A DNA stretch of 64,000 nucleotides from Ichthyophis bannanicus (lineage: Eukaryota; Chordata; Amphibia; Gymnophiona; Ichthyophiidae), in NCBI GenBank assembly GCA_033557465.1, contig CM066031.1, positions 1,233,281,312-1,233,345,311 on the forward strand, written 5' to 3'. A program made the position numbers and the translations under genes. Positions 32,446-43,140 of the stretch are shown here, piece after piece (position 1 is the first letter of the stretch; each line of letters begins with the position of its first letter). Under the pieces are notes generated by a model. It did not search any database. It was not told the DNA's origin and worked only from the letters and a program-made list of their open reading frames with translations.

Positions 32446-33501
32446 TTATCTCAATGAAAACTCTTCCTCTTCAGTTGTCACTAACGAGCATTCCATGGGT
32501 TCAGTGTTATCTGGTACATTAGAAATATCATATGGCATTAAAGGATAACCATTTGTACCTACATTTTCTGTAGCAGCTGTCCTGCCGAGCTCACTCTGGT
32601 TAATCACGTCAGCTACGTGACTGCTTCCTGGCTTTAGGCTAAAACACTGCTGGGTATTACCGTATACTCTGGATAATGGCTTGTAAGAGCACTCCTCCTG
32701 TGTAAAGCTATGAGGTAACTGCCCATAAACACTGGTATTAGAGTCAAACAGCTTGTGTCCTGCCTTGAATGGGTTAAAGGCTAATTCCTCTGATACAGCT
32801 GTGGGAGTTTTCAGTGCTGACAACGGCACTCGAGAGAAGTCTGAGCATTTAAAGTTGCTAGCAGAATTATAAGGTAAGAGACCTTCCTTTCTCTTGTAAC
32901 TGCCCGTACAAGGAAAGAAGTTGTTTCCTTTTCCCTTTATCTCTGCTCTAGGCTGGCTTCTTCTATTAATCCTGGACTTAGCCCATTCGGGTGTAAAACA
33001 GTCCTGTTCCACTTTGAATGCCTTGCTTCCTGCAACAGGACTCCTCCCTCTTCTCTTCTGGCTTTCACACACACACTCTGTGTTCAACAGCTGATCTCCA
33101 CACGTACTCACATAGTCCTGAGACTCATTCAAGCTGTCCTCTGGTATATGTTGCTGACACTCTCTCTCATTTCCTTCCTTCCACCAACTTTGGTCCTGGA
33201 GATGAGATTGGCTTATAGTGTTTCTTTCTCTTTCCCTCCGTTCCCACGACTGAGGTTGTTGCTTCCACCTCTGTCCGTGCTCACTCTCCCTCACTGCTTG
33301 TGAGTGTGCCTTATGTATCTGTCCCCGGGTTCCACCCCTTCTCAGCTGATCCCTATCAGGTAAATCAACCTCCATTCTCATGCTGGCTGGGTGTGTCTTT
33401 TTACCCTTTTTCCACGTGTGCTGTGGTTGCTCATAGTAACTATTTGACATGTTTTTGTTTACCTCATCAGGTTCTGCCTGATTTTCTCCGTTAATCTCCA
33501 T
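32446..33501 (-). CDS. LTR-encoded protein of unknown function (5' LTR copy, longer frame)
   Basis: A frame of 351 codons from an ATG in good context (gaaATGGAG) 34 bases inside the LTR. It is open upstream without a stop through the LTR edge and beyond. The C-terminal 334 residues are those of the 3' LTR copy with one difference. Because the LTR sequence follows the RNase H codons in the 3' LTR, this allele read at that place would extend the polyprotein by about 360 residues without a stop. That is a deduction from reading frames, not an observed product. The LTR promoter signals lie downstream of this frame, so transcription of this copy would need an outside promoter. In the 3' LTR position the frame is part of the element's own RNA. 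Confidence 0.6.
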   Translation of the reverse strand: MEINGENQAEPDEVNKNMSNSYYEQPQHTWKKGKKTHPASMRMEVDLPDRDQLRRGGTRGQIHKAHSQAVRESEHGQRWKQQPQSWERRERERNTISQSHLQDQSWWKEGNERECQQHIPEDSLNESQDYVSTCGDQLLNTECVCESQKRRGRSPVAGSKAFKVEQDCFTPEWAKSRINRRSQPRAEIKGKGNNFFPCTGSYKRKEGLLPYNSASNFKCSDFSRVPLSALKTPTAVSEELAFNPFKAGHKLFDSNTSVYGQLPHSFTQEECSYKPLSRVYGNTQQCFSLKPGSSHVADVINQSELGRTAATENVGTNGYPLMPYDISNVPDNTEPMECSLVTTEEEEFSLR

Positions 33502-33538
33502 TTCCTCTGGGTCCCCTGGGTTTACCTTGTGACAGTAT

Positions 33539-33855
33539 CCCCTGATGTAATGTAATGTATGCCATGATGCCCAGCTCACCTGTAATGTAACCCTGATGTG
33601 TTGTAATGTACCCTTGGTGTAATTGGAATGTATGTACTTATTTATACTGTGTGCGTAGTAAATGCACAGTAGTACTAGTAGTAGTAATGGGAGACAGCCA
33701 ATCTGGCTTTGCCCTAACTAGGTTATTACTCTGTGTGCATTTCTGTTGTCGTGATTAGATTGTAAGCCCTGATGAGCAGGGACTGTTACTCTCTATATGT
33801 CTGTACAGCGCTGCGTTTGATGTAGCGCTCTATAAATGTTTAATAGTAATAGAAG
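33539..33855 (+). repeat. L2-type LINE 3' tails
   Basis: Two tail-like pieces: one ends in 'agtagtactagtagtagtaat' at about 33690, and one has 'agattgtaagccctgatgagcagg' at 33755 and 'tagcgctctataaatgtttaatagtaatag' at its end. Both match the end of the L2 copy at 18190-18299. The gypsy element sits directly beside the first. Confidence 0.65.
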
Positions 33856-34435
33856 TGCCTGTGAAGAATGAGCAAACTTGCTAAGAATTCTGGTAAAACT
33901 GAATAAAAACTAGATGAGTTACGCTGGGGATTTTAAATAGAGTTCTGGGGTAGCAAGGTCAAATCCTTTTTGCTCTTGTGAACAGCTTAACCACAGTATT
34001 CTGAACAATTTGTAATCTAATATGGAAAGATTTCATGCCCTGATGCAGAAGATTACAATAATCCAGGAAATGTGTGATGAGGGCAAGAATAAGGCCCTTT
34101 GATTCACTGAATATTTAGCAAAATATATTTATTTCAGAGCATAAGAATATCTCTTTACTAAAAATGAATTATGAAGGTCAAAGTGCACTTATCTATCCAG
34201 AATAACACCTAAAATCTTTACTTGATTCTTTCTTTTGAATCTTTACACAAGCAGTGCATAGGACACTGGAGAGGCGGAGTACTACCCCACAAAAAAAAAA
34301 ATAGCTTCTCTTTTCTCATTCATGGCCAACCATACAGCGTGAACGCTTGTTTACCATGGCTTAATATTTTTTTTTATATTTATGCAAATTTTACAATAAA
34401 TAATCAGATTTGCTCAAGATTAAGTATAATTAGAG
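33856..34435. other. Probable antisense LINE remnant, no open gene
   Basis: The phrase 'cagaagattacaataatccagg' and the neighbouring text read on the minus strand like the CN....Y part of an old L2 3' coding region. No frame is preserved. An A run lies at 34289-34301. Confidence 0.3.
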
Positions 34436-34668
34436 TGGAGGAGTAGCCTACTGGTTAAGGCAGCAGCCTGAAACCAGAAAGACCAGCATTTAAATCTCAC
34501 TGACACTTCTTGTGACCTTGGGTAAGTCACTTAACCCTCCATTGCCTCAAGTATGAACTTCGATTGTAAGCCCTACAGGGACAGGAAAATATCTATGTAC
34601 CTGATTGTAAGGCCCCTTGAACTACTACTGGAAAGGTGTGAACTAAATACTAATAAATAAATGAACGT
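34436..34668 (+). repeat. tRNA-derived SINE
   Basis: A tRNA-like head (ggagtagcctactggttaagg for the A box, gcatttaaatctc near the B box), then 'cttgtgaccttgggtaagtcac', 'cgattgtaagccctacagg', 'ctactactggaaaggtgtgaactaaatac' and a (TAAA)n end. It is the clearest copy of this SINE in the window. Confidence 0.8.
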
Positions 34669-35424
34669 CAAGACAGAAATATAAAGGAAAATCAAACCTC
34701 ATGAGGGTGAATCAGTCCACAAACAAAAACTGAGCACTTAATGTGCGTTAACTTCATTAATGCACGTTAAATCCTTTAGTAAACATGCCCCATAGTGTGG
34801 ATTATCTATACAGGAAATAAACAAGGAAAGACAGAAAGCATTAGCAGGCACTATCACCTACTCCATTCATGCCTGGTTTGCTGTGAAGGTTCTACAGACC
34901 TAGTAGACAATTAGCCACGACAAAATCAGAAAGCTGGCAAGGCCTATAGAGATACATCTAACTTTTTGGTTTACAATAATTGGATAATCTTAAACCTCAA
35001 ATTTCAAAATTGTTTCCTCTTTTGCTGTTTCTCTCAGGGCACATATGGAAACATACAGATTTTACAATTTATAAATTCAACATCATAATACTTAAAGAAG
35101 AGCTTCAGGAGCCACTCTCAATCATATCCAATGCTAACTGGATAAAAAGTGTAGAAGGGATCCTAGGTTCCTCCTTAGAATTTTCTAGAAAATCAGTCAA
35201 ATCCAAGCTGTCTGCCTGCAGTTTCGGAGCTACGTCCCCTGAGGTGGAAAGGTTTTGTTCAGTAATTGGAAGAAATGAGGTTTCTGAACTTTCAAGATTT
35301 TGAGCATATCATCAGGAGAGACCATTTTATGCTTAGAAAAGTGTATAAGGTGTAATTCCTACTTTGCTTAGTGTTCTCCAGGAATTCAAGCTTCCTGGTT
35401 TTAATGTTTTTTTTTCATAAGTAA
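34669..35424. other. Unassigned DNA with one Harbinger-like end
   Basis: 34775-34791 reads tttagtaaacatgcccc, like the right ends at 48306 and 62935, with 'gtgcgttaac...tgcacgttaa' before it. It may be the end of a small related MITE. A plus-strand frame at 34980-35303 (107 codons) shows no domain. Confidence 0.35.
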
Positions 35425-35745
35425 CAACATAAGATATGCCATACTAGGACAGACCAAGGTCCATCCAGCCCAGTACCCTGTTTCCAACAGTAGCCAATCC
35501 AGGTCACAAGTACCTGTCAAGTTAAAAAAAAATAGACAGACTCCATCATGCTTATCCCAGGGCTAATCAGTGGATTTCCCCAGTCCACATTAATAATAAT
35601 TTATGGACCTTTTCTCCAGGAACTTGTCAAAACCTCTTGTAAACCCAGTTACACTAACAGATTTTACTACATCCTTCATCAACGAATTCCAGAGTCTGAT
35701 TACATGTAGGGATTCATTATTTTCTAATTTAGCAACTCTCTCTAT
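35425..35745 (-). repeat. CR1-type LINE 3' end (antisense)
   Basis: Homologous to 695-1000 and 18539-18690. It starts with the terminal 'aacataagatatgccatactaggacagacc' region and continues through 'tccaggtcacaagtacctg' into 'tccaggaacttgtcaaaacc'. No open frame. Confidence 0.65.
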
Positions 35746-35749
35746 TCCA

Positions 35750-36235
35750 ATTTATTTATTTATCTATTTAACAGGTTTTATACCTCTTTATCATTAAGGC
35801 AAAAGCAATTTACATTGTAACTCAACTCAAAGGTTTCATTATAACAAGGGCAACAAACTTGGAGTATGAACAAGATGTGGGGGTAACAATGTTAATGGTC
35901 CGTGAGGTTCATTCTGGGCGATGTGATATTTCCATAATGTTGAGAGAATAGATATGTTTTTAGTTTCTTGAGGAAGTCTCATATCTGTAGTCACCTTGAG
36001 ATCTTCTCGTAAAGAGTCCCATATTGTTGGTGCTGATATAGAGAATGCCTTGTTACAAGTTGTCTGTTTACTTCTTGTCTTGCTATTATGGACTATGAGG
36101 TGATTTTTGCTGTTGGCTCTCCATGGTCTGACTTTCGATTCTCTTATTATGAGTGATTGGAGTGTGTCAGCTGAAGTATGGTATTTGATTTTGAATGAAT
36201 TGAGTATGATCTTGTATTTGATATTATTTATTTAT
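35750..36235 (-). pseudogene. L2-type LINE C-terminal fragment
   Basis: On the minus strand a decayed frame encodes an AFSISAPTIWDSLREDLK-like phrase (about 36050-36000) of the reverse transcriptase end. It is followed by the tail with (TTTA)n on the plus strand. It is cut at about 36235 by the tail of the next copy. Confidence 0.6.
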
Positions 36236-37560
36236 TTATATATTTAACAAGTTTTATATACCGCCCCTTCCAGAGATCAGGGGTGGTTTACATCAAACAA
36301 AAAAATTTTACATTGAGCAGAATAACTTATGTACAGTTAACATATGAAACTATCATACAGATAAGTATGTACAGTTGACATATGGAATTATCAAAAGGAC
36401 AACTATGTACAGCATTAGGTTAATTCTGAGCAGTTTATGTTAAGCAGTGGTAAATTAATGAGAATTAGGTATGCTTATATATCGGGTTTTGAGACGTATT
36501 ATGGTCATTTTCACAATTTTCAATGAATAGGTATTTCTTTAGCTCTTTTCTGAATTGTAAGAGATCAGAGATATGAGCATGTATTGGGAGCCAGTGCAGT
36601 TGTTTCAGGATGAGGATTATGTGTTTTTGTCTTGAGGTTCCTGTTATGATGCAGGCAGCCATGTTCTTATCATCTGGAAGGAGTATAAGGTGTGTTTAGA
36701 GAGTCCTTGATAAATTAGGTTGCAGTAGTCTACTACTGGTGTGATTGTTCCTCAACAGACAGTCCTGAAGTCATTCTGATCAAGAAGCGGTTTGAGTTGT
36801 TGCATGATTTTCATCTTGTAGTATGCTATTTTCGTTGTTTTTCTTATGTGCGACCGGAAGTTAAGGTTTTGGTCCAGGGTGACTCTGAGGTATTTTATTT
36901 CTTGCTTTACTGTTATGTTGTTGTGTGAGATTGTTATGGTTGATGGGGGGGGGGGGAATGTTTTGTTCCTGGTAATATGAAGAGCCTCAGTTTTATTGTA
37001 GTTTATGTTTAGGTTGTGCTGATTGAGCCATTTTATCATTGCTTGGGTGTATAGGGAGAGGAATAGCCAGCAAAAGAAGGAGGTGAGAGTGACTCTCTAT
37101 ATCCTTGGTGAGAATTTATTTGAGGTATCGTATGCAATTCTGGAGAACTGCAGAGCATCCGGTTATTTTTGTGTGGTCTAGTTTGTCTGTATTGAATGGA
37201 GTGTAAATCATTATATCGTCTGCGTATATTTAATATAATATGTCATGGTTTCTTATTACTTTACATAGAAGTTGTATATATAGATTGAATAACAGGGCAG
37301 ATAGGGATGAGCCTTGGGGTATCCCTTGCTGCTGTCTAAATGGTTTTGAAGTGTGTGGGCCAATTTGGAATTCTTGTTGTCTGTGGTCTAAGTATGATTG
37401 GAACCACATAAGTGTGACATTGTTAAGGCCTATTTTACTCAGCCTTTGTATTAGTAGGCTCCCAGGTTCTTGTTTTAACTCAGAAAAGTCTAAGGAAAAC
37501 CGTTGCATATGCAGGGATAGCCCTTGTATTTGCTCTGAAAGAGAAAGCTGCATCCGAGAA
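36236..37560 (-). pseudogene. L2-type LINE reverse transcriptase with 3' tail
   Basis: Minus-strand frames contain, in order: SLLIQRLSKIGLNNVTLMWFQSYL and QGIPQGSSLSALLFNLYI (37553-37230), a decayed catalytic box near 37225, MIKWLNQHNLNINYNKTEALHI and IKYLRVTLDQNLNF (37039-36752), and QLHWLPIHA near 36600. They are followed by the tail with the ccgcccc...gggtgg hairpin at 36263-36287. Stops and a 110-bp foreign insertion (37040-37149) break it. Confidence 0.75.
37040..37149 (+). repeat. 110-bp inverted duplicate of 38207-38316
   Basis: The segment from tgcttgggtgtataggg to tctggagaact is the reverse complement of 38207-38316 with one mismatch (gagaattt versus gaaaattt). It is CR1-derived sequence lying in the middle of an L2 reverse transcriptase gene. 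The L2 codons continue on both sides. Confidence 0.9.
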
Positions 37561-37769
37561 ATAGCATCTTATAGTACATTAAAGTTTATCACCAGAGTAC
37601 ACTGAGAGTCAACAGATAAAGAAGGACAAAAATAACTTACGGCTTGAATCACCACAGATACTGGTTGCTGGCCTGGCTGATTTTTAGTATAAACCACAAT
37701 CATAGCCACGTATCCAGACTGCTGCATTAGGAACCAAGAAGCATAGCAACATGGTGGCAGATAAAGACC

Positions 37770-38520
37770 ATACGGCCTATCCAGTAAGCTCTACAGTCCC
37801 TTGTTTTTCCTTTAGAGATCTTCAGTGTTTGTCCCATGTTTTATGAAATTCAGATACAGTTTTTGTCTCTACTACCTCCAATAGGAGATTATTCCATGCA
37901 TCAAACACTCTTTCTGTAAAGAAATATTTCAACAGATAGACTTAGGAGTTATCTCCTTTCACCCTCATCCTATCCCCCTCAATGCAGAGTTTACGAATTG
38001 AAAGAGGCTCTCCCCCTGTGCATTTATGCCACGGAGGTATTTAAATGTTTCCTTTCATATTGTATCTCCCCTCTCCTGTCTTTCTTCCAAAGTGCACATA
38101 TTGAGATCTTTAAGTCTATCCCATATGCCTTATGGTGAAGCCCAGTGACCATTTTGGTAGCCATCTTCTGCACTGACTCCATCCTGTTTATAGCCTTTTG
38201 AAGGTGAGTTCTCCAGAATTGCATACGATACCTCAAATAAATTTTCACCAAGGATATAGAGAGTCACTCTCACCTCCTTCTTTTGCTGGCTATTCCTCTC
38301 CCTATACACCCAAGCATCCTTCAGGCTTTTGCCTTCACCTTTTCTACCTCTTTAGCCATCTTAAGATAATCAGAAACAATCACCTCCCCTGGTCCTGCTC
38401 TTCTTCCATGGACAGAAGTACTACTCCCCCTATACTGTACCACTCCCTTGGATTTTAGCAATCCAAATTCATGACCCTGCATTTTTTTAGCATTAAATCT
38501 CAGCTGCCAAATTCTATTCT
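37770..38520 (-). pseudogene. CR1-type LINE 3' fragment
   Basis: On the minus strand the order matches the plus-strand copy 41050-41780: NA(K)K.RVMNLD-like phrase, GEVIVSDYLKMAKEVEK-like phrase, FWRTHLQKAINRMESVQKMATKMVTGLHHKAYGIDLK (38251-38024) and the final part down to 37780. Stops separate the pieces. Confidence 0.75.
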
Positions 38521-38993
38521 ATTCTATTCAGACAATTTGAGGCAGGACAGTATGAGGACTGTATACTGCTAGGTGGGTATTTCGCATCTCTGACATGCAC
38601 ATGGTAATCCTCTGACTAACCGTATGTGCACATGTCTGTCTTTGGAGTGTGTCCCTAGTTGTGTGTGTGTCTCATCTGTCTGTGTGTGATCTAACACTGG
38701 GGGGGGGGGGGGATGCCCTCCAGCTCTTCCTTGCTACGGTGCTGTGTTGTTGATGGTAGGATGCACACTAGCATTTGTGTCGAGGTTACAGATTATGTTG
38801 ATTGCAATCCTTACATCTACCCCTTGTTTTGTGTGTCAGACCTTAAAACGCTGCTGCATAGTTGTGGTGTCCCATCATGTGATGTTATATGTTTATGTCA
38901 GAATTGTTTGTGCTTTTGGTTTGCACGTACATGCTTTTCCCCATGTGTGTGGACATCAGCTCCTGCTTTAACGTTGCACATGTCTTACTGCAG
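38521..38993 (+). other. Probable upstream part of a Harbinger-like element
   Basis: There is no confident gene. A G run lies at 38699-38712. The stretch ends with a pyrimidine-rich acceptor (cttactgcag at 38993) of the next exon. Open frames at 38713-38997 have no domain I recognise. Confidence 0.3.
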
Positions 38994-39362
38994 GTGATGC
39001 AGGATATGGGTGTCGCCCCTGGTTGCTGACCCCTGTGCATCAACCACGGACACGTGCAGAGATGAGGTACAATGAGACCAATACCTCCAGCCGCGCCATA
39101 ATAGAGCGCACCTTTGGCGTTTTGAAAAGTCGTTTCAGGTGTCTGGATAGGACCAGCGGGGCCTTACAATACACACCCCAGACTGTGGCAGAGATCATTA
39201 TAGCCTGTTGCATCCTGAACAACATTGCTCTCAGGCACGATCTCCATGTTCAAATTAATGAGGATCTGGAAGATGATCCTATGTGCCCTCCTGTATGTGG
39301 CCATGGTGACACATGTGAAGGCACAGCAGTCAGGCGGCGGGTGATTGAGGAGGTCTTCTCAT
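38994..39362 (+). pseudogene. PIF/Harbinger transposase, C-terminal exon
   Basis: Codons beginning GDAGYGCRPWLLTPV, then RYNETNTSSRAIIERTFGVLKSRFRCLD and IIIACCILNNIALRH, are the C-terminal part of a HARBI1-like DDE transposase. The Glu of IERTFGVLK is the expected third catalytic residue, and the Asp of GDAGY belongs to the second conserved block. The exon is bounded by ...ttactgcag/ and /gtaagt, which fit splice sites. The upstream DDE exon with the first Asp was not found, so the gene is incomplete here. A CR1 element interrupts the region from about 39670. The next recognisable part of this element family is the right end at 48306. Confidence 0.8.
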
Positions 39363-39669
39363 GTAAGTACTGCATATATTGTAACATACATTTCTTTAGA
39401 TATGTGTATACTACTTCTACTACTGGTGAACATTTGTATCACAATAGCAGTAAGACACTACACTGCATTGACATATGAGAGACAATGCCTGGCCATCAGA
39501 GCTTACAATCTAGTCATGGCTCAAACAGGGAAGATGTGAGCAGGGCACCACAGCGGGTGGAGGTGGATTATGTGTGTCAGGGTTAGTAGGCTTGGGGGAG
39601 GTGGTAAGCTGTCACACATTATTTGTAGCTGATTGGGAAAGGGGCTGCTGTACAGCCACAGGTAGTTAG

Positions 39670-41815
39670 TTGCCGCCTTTGACTTTAGGAAGACTAACTT
39701 TGCGAAGATGGGCCAATACCTCAGGGAGTCGTTAGTGGGATGGGAACAGCTGGGGGATGTAGAAAAACAGTGGGCAAAACTGAAAGGTGGTATTTTAAGG
39801 GAAACCAACCTTTTTGTTAAAATGGTAAATAAAGGCAAAAGGAAAAGGAGACCGCTATGGTTTTCGAAGGAAGTAGCTGAAAAAGTGAAGAAAAAGAGGG
39901 AGGCCTTCATGAAATACAAGAGATCACAGAGAGAGGAAGACAGGCATCTGTATTTGGAAAAACTTAGAGAAGCTAGCAAAGTAGTCAAGAAGGCAAAGAT
40001 TCAAAAGGAGAAGGAAATAGCCAATGCAATAAAATGGGGGGATAAGACATTTTTCAGATATATTAGTGAGAAGAGGAAGGGCAAAAGTGGTATTGTCAGA
40101 CTCAAGGGTGCAGGGGGGGGAATATGTAGAAGCTGATAAGGATAAAGCAGAATTGCTTAACACATATTTTTGTTCTGTGTTCACAGATGAAAAACCAGGA
40201 GCAGGACCTCAGAAAACACCCACAAATAGGAACAGAAGCGAGGGACATCTTGAACAATTTTCAGAAGACTGTGTTCATGAGAAACTAGCTCAACTTAAAG
40301 TAGACAAAGCGATGGGACCGGATGGGATACACCCTAGAATACTGAGGGAACTTGGGGGTGTTCTAGCAACTCCACTGACTGACCTTTTCAATGCCTCGTT
40401 GGAGTCGGGAGTGGTGCCAAAGGACTGGAGCGAGGCTCATGTGGTGCCTTTACACAAAAGCGGAAGTAAGGATGTGGTTGAAAACTACAGGCCGGTTAGT
40501 TTAACTTTGGTGGTGAGTAAATTATTGGAAACGCTGCTGAAAGAGAAAATAGTGAGGTTTCTGCGGATTACAGGATCCGAGGCAGCATGGATTCACCAGA
40601 GGCAGGTCTTGTCAGACAAATCTGATTGATTTCTTTGACTGGGTGATCAGGGAGTTGGACCGAGGGAGAGCTCTAGATGTGGTGTATTTAGATTTCAGTA
40701 AAGCCTTTGACACTGTTCCTCACAGGTGACTTATAAACAAACTGAGCACCCTAGGGATGGACCCTAAAGTTACTGCTTGGGTTAGAAATTGGTTGGGTGG
40801 GAGGCGACAAAGAGTACAAGTAAATGGAGCTCACTCTGAGGAGAAGGATGTTACCAGTGGTGTGCCCCAGAGATCTGTCCTTGGTCCAATTCTTTTTAAC
40901 ATCTTTGTTAGTGATATAGCGGAAGGGCTGTCGGGTAAGGTTTGCCTCTTTGCAGATGATAACAAAATTTGCAATAGAGTAGACACCCAGGAAGGTGTAG
41001 ATAACACGAGGAGGGATCTAGCTAAGCTTGAAGAATGGTCTAGAATTTGGCAGCTGGGATTTAATGTTAAAAAATTAAGGTCATGCATTTGGGCTGCAGC
41101 AATCCAAGGGAGCAATACAGTATAGGAGGTGAAGTACTTTTGTCCACTAAAGAAGAGCAGGACCTAGGCGTGGTTGTGTCTGATGATCTTAAAGTAGCTA
41201 AACAGGTAGAAAAGGCGACGGCAAAAGCTAGAAGGATGCTTGGGTGCATACGGAGAGGAATGGCTAGCAGAAAAAAGGAGGTGATAATGCCTCTGTATAA
41301 GTCTTTGGTGCAACCTCATTTGGAGTATAGTGTACAATTCTGGAGACCGCACCTTCAAAAGGATGTGAACAGGATGGAGTCGGTGCAGAGGGTGGCTACT
41401 AAAATGATTAGTGGGCTTCATTATAAAGCATATGAGGACAGACTTAAGGATCTTAAGTAGAGGTGATATGATTGAGATGTTTAAATACCTCTGTGGCATA
41501 AATGTTCAGGGAGAGAGCCTCTTTCAATTGAAAGCAAGTTCTGCTACGAGGGGACATGGGATGAGGGTGAAGGGAGATAGATTCAGGAGTGATATGCGGA
41601 AATATTTCTTTATGGAAAGAGTAGTGGATCCATGGAATAGTCTCCCAGTGGAGGTGGTAGAGATGAGGACAGTAACTGAATTAAAAAAAGCATGGGACCA
41701 ACATAGAGGATCTCTAAAGGTAAAAAGTGGACTGTTGTAGTTGTTGATATGGAAGGACAGACTAGATAGGCCCTGTGGTCTTTTTCTGTCATCATGTTTC
41801 TATGTTTCTATGTTT
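39670..41815 (+). pseudogene. 5'-truncated CR1-type LINE ORF2
   Basis: Five overlapping frames form one decayed ORF2. The end of the endonuclease (DFRKTNFAKM) and the linker with KRRPLWFSKEVAEKVKKKREAF lie at 39670-40136. MGPDGIHPRILREL, DLFNASLESGVVP and YRPVSLTLVVSKLLETL lie at 40066-40629. [11 protein letters not shown] is at about 40690 and GVPQRSVLGPILFNIFVSDI plus LFADDNKIC at 40757-41125, with FADD as the catalytic box. DLGVVVSDDLKVAKQV and the remaining C-terminus lie at 41083-41740. The 3' end is 'tttctatgtttctatgttt', the CR1 octamer-like repeat. Frameshifts occur near 40110, 40630, 41090 and 41450. Confidence 0.85.
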
Positions 41816-41929
41816 CAAGGTGAAAGGCGTGTAATCTGGGGTCAGCAGTAGGTGAGCGGGCTATAGATGGGACCAGTTGCCTATACGTGTGTGGTTCACA
41901 TTTTGTAATATGAGGCAATTGATTGGATT

Positions 41930-42035
41930 GTATGCTCTGCTGAACAGGGACTGTGTGTTACTTGTTTCGGTATAGCGCTACATATGACATGTAACACTAT
42001 ATACATGCTCAGTAGTAGTTGTATTAGTGGTAGTT
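41930..42035 (+). repeat. L2-type LINE 3' tail
   Basis: The segment has 'ggattgtatgctctgctgaacaggg', 'gtatagcgctacatatg' and an end 'agtagtagttgtattag', like 18190-18299. Confidence 0.6.
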
Positions 42036-42039
42036 GAGA

Positions 42040-43140
42040 TCATCAAGGAAAAGTACTGCAAAGCCACAGTGTGACTGCATGTATAGGTCAGCAGGCAAGC
42101 CTTGACATGCATGTGGAGACGGATAGGGAGCCTGTGAGGTGTCATGACAGGGGGAGTATTATTGCCATTATGCGTCTGGCGATAGATTGACCATGCAGTA
42201 CAGTGTTGCATATTTCTAGGTAGACACAGATGATTCAAAGGCAGATCAGCAAGATGTAGATTACAGTAGGCAAGTCGGGAGCTGATTAAGGGTTGGGTTT
42301 GCGTTTTAGTTGAGTGTTCGGGGGAGACTGGGGAAATATAGATGATGTCATCTAGAAAGAAACCGCAAGCCTCAACTACAAGCTGGGTATGTGTGGAGAG
42401 GAGGAAAGTGGAGTCCAAGACAACCCCTACATTGAGGACCCTGGAGAAAGGAAGGTGTGCCCACCCACACACAGATGCTGTAATGGGAGGGTAGGGTTTA
42501 GGTGGAAATATGGGATATCCGTTCTTTGCCATTGTCAATTTCATGCAGTGGGGTGACATGCAGCCATCAATGGCATATGGCAAGCAGACATCGGTGTGTG
42601 GTTTGACAGACATAGCTCAAGCGTGGAGAGATATATTTGCAACTCATCAACACACAGCTGGTAATGTACGTCAAGGGATGAGATAGACATACCAAGGAAC
42701 TGGATATCGAGAGAGGGAAAGGAAGAAGCCCCTGGATATATCCCTGTGGTACAGGAACTGGCAGCAGGGTAGCAGAGGACATGGAGCCACCAGAACACAC
42801 ACTTAAGGGGCAGTGGGAGAGATATGGGGGGCACAGGATAGTACAGAGGCCTTAGAGATGAGCAGGGACACGGTAGGGAGGAGACGGTTGTGTTCAACAG
42901 TTTTGGAGGCAGCAGAGAGGTCAGGAAGGGGACGGACAGAGTATGGGCCCTTGTATTTTGCCACACACACTTCAGTGAGAACTTTAGCATGAGGCGAGTC
43001 GGTACAGTGTGATGGAGAACAGCCAGTCTGTAAAGGATCTTGGGGGGTCTGTGAGCTGAGGATGTGAAAGTGCTGTGTGTGTTGCACAGCTCCAACATGA
43101 CATATGTATGTTTCTCTTGTGTTTATCAAACCACAGGGCA
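42040..43140 (-). pseudogene. L2-type LINE reverse transcriptase fragment
   Basis: Minus-strand frames give, in order: a PQGYIQGLLPFPL-like remnant of [11 protein letters not shown] (about 42750), then FLGMSISSLDVHYQLCVDELQIYLSTLELCLSN, where the YADD box reads CVDE (43098-42541). MAKNGYPIFPPKP, NVGVVLDSTFLLS and SRLAYCNLHLADLPLNHLCLP follow (42613-41978). The catalytic second Asp is lost and frames change, so it is inactive. Confidence 0.75.

Larger units (their letters stand above)
26815..33534 (-). mobile_element. Young complete Ty3/gypsy element with SCAN-like gag and dUTPase, no integrase
   Basis: A 6.7-kb element transcribed on the minus strand. Its LTRs begin TGTCACA and end TGTGACA. 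GTAT stands on both outer sides (26811-26814 and 33535-33538), a 4-bp target duplication. A polypurine tract touches the 3' LTR and a primer-binding-like site lies 6 nt inside the 5' LTR. One open frame encodes gag, protease, dUTPase, reverse transcriptase and RNase H. No integrase was found upstream or downstream of the RT. The gag has a SCAN-like capsid segment, a feature I recall from Gmr1-type gypsy elements, which normally carry integrase between protease and RT. The two LTRs differ by two substitutions and one 2-nt indel by my reading, so the insertion is very recent. Confidence 0.9.
32020..33534 (-). repeat. 5' LTR of the gypsy element (1515 bp)
   Basis: Upstream LTR relative to transcription. 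It carries two more T/A pairs than the 3' LTR near 33452-33457 (plus-strand run gttttt versus gttt). This makes the whole LTR from its first bases a single open frame. Confidence 0.95.

Noticed and set aside
34980..35303. Plus-strand frame of 107 codons
   Set aside because: No recognisable domain. The neighbourhood consists of LINE and SINE remnants and there is no start or splice context.
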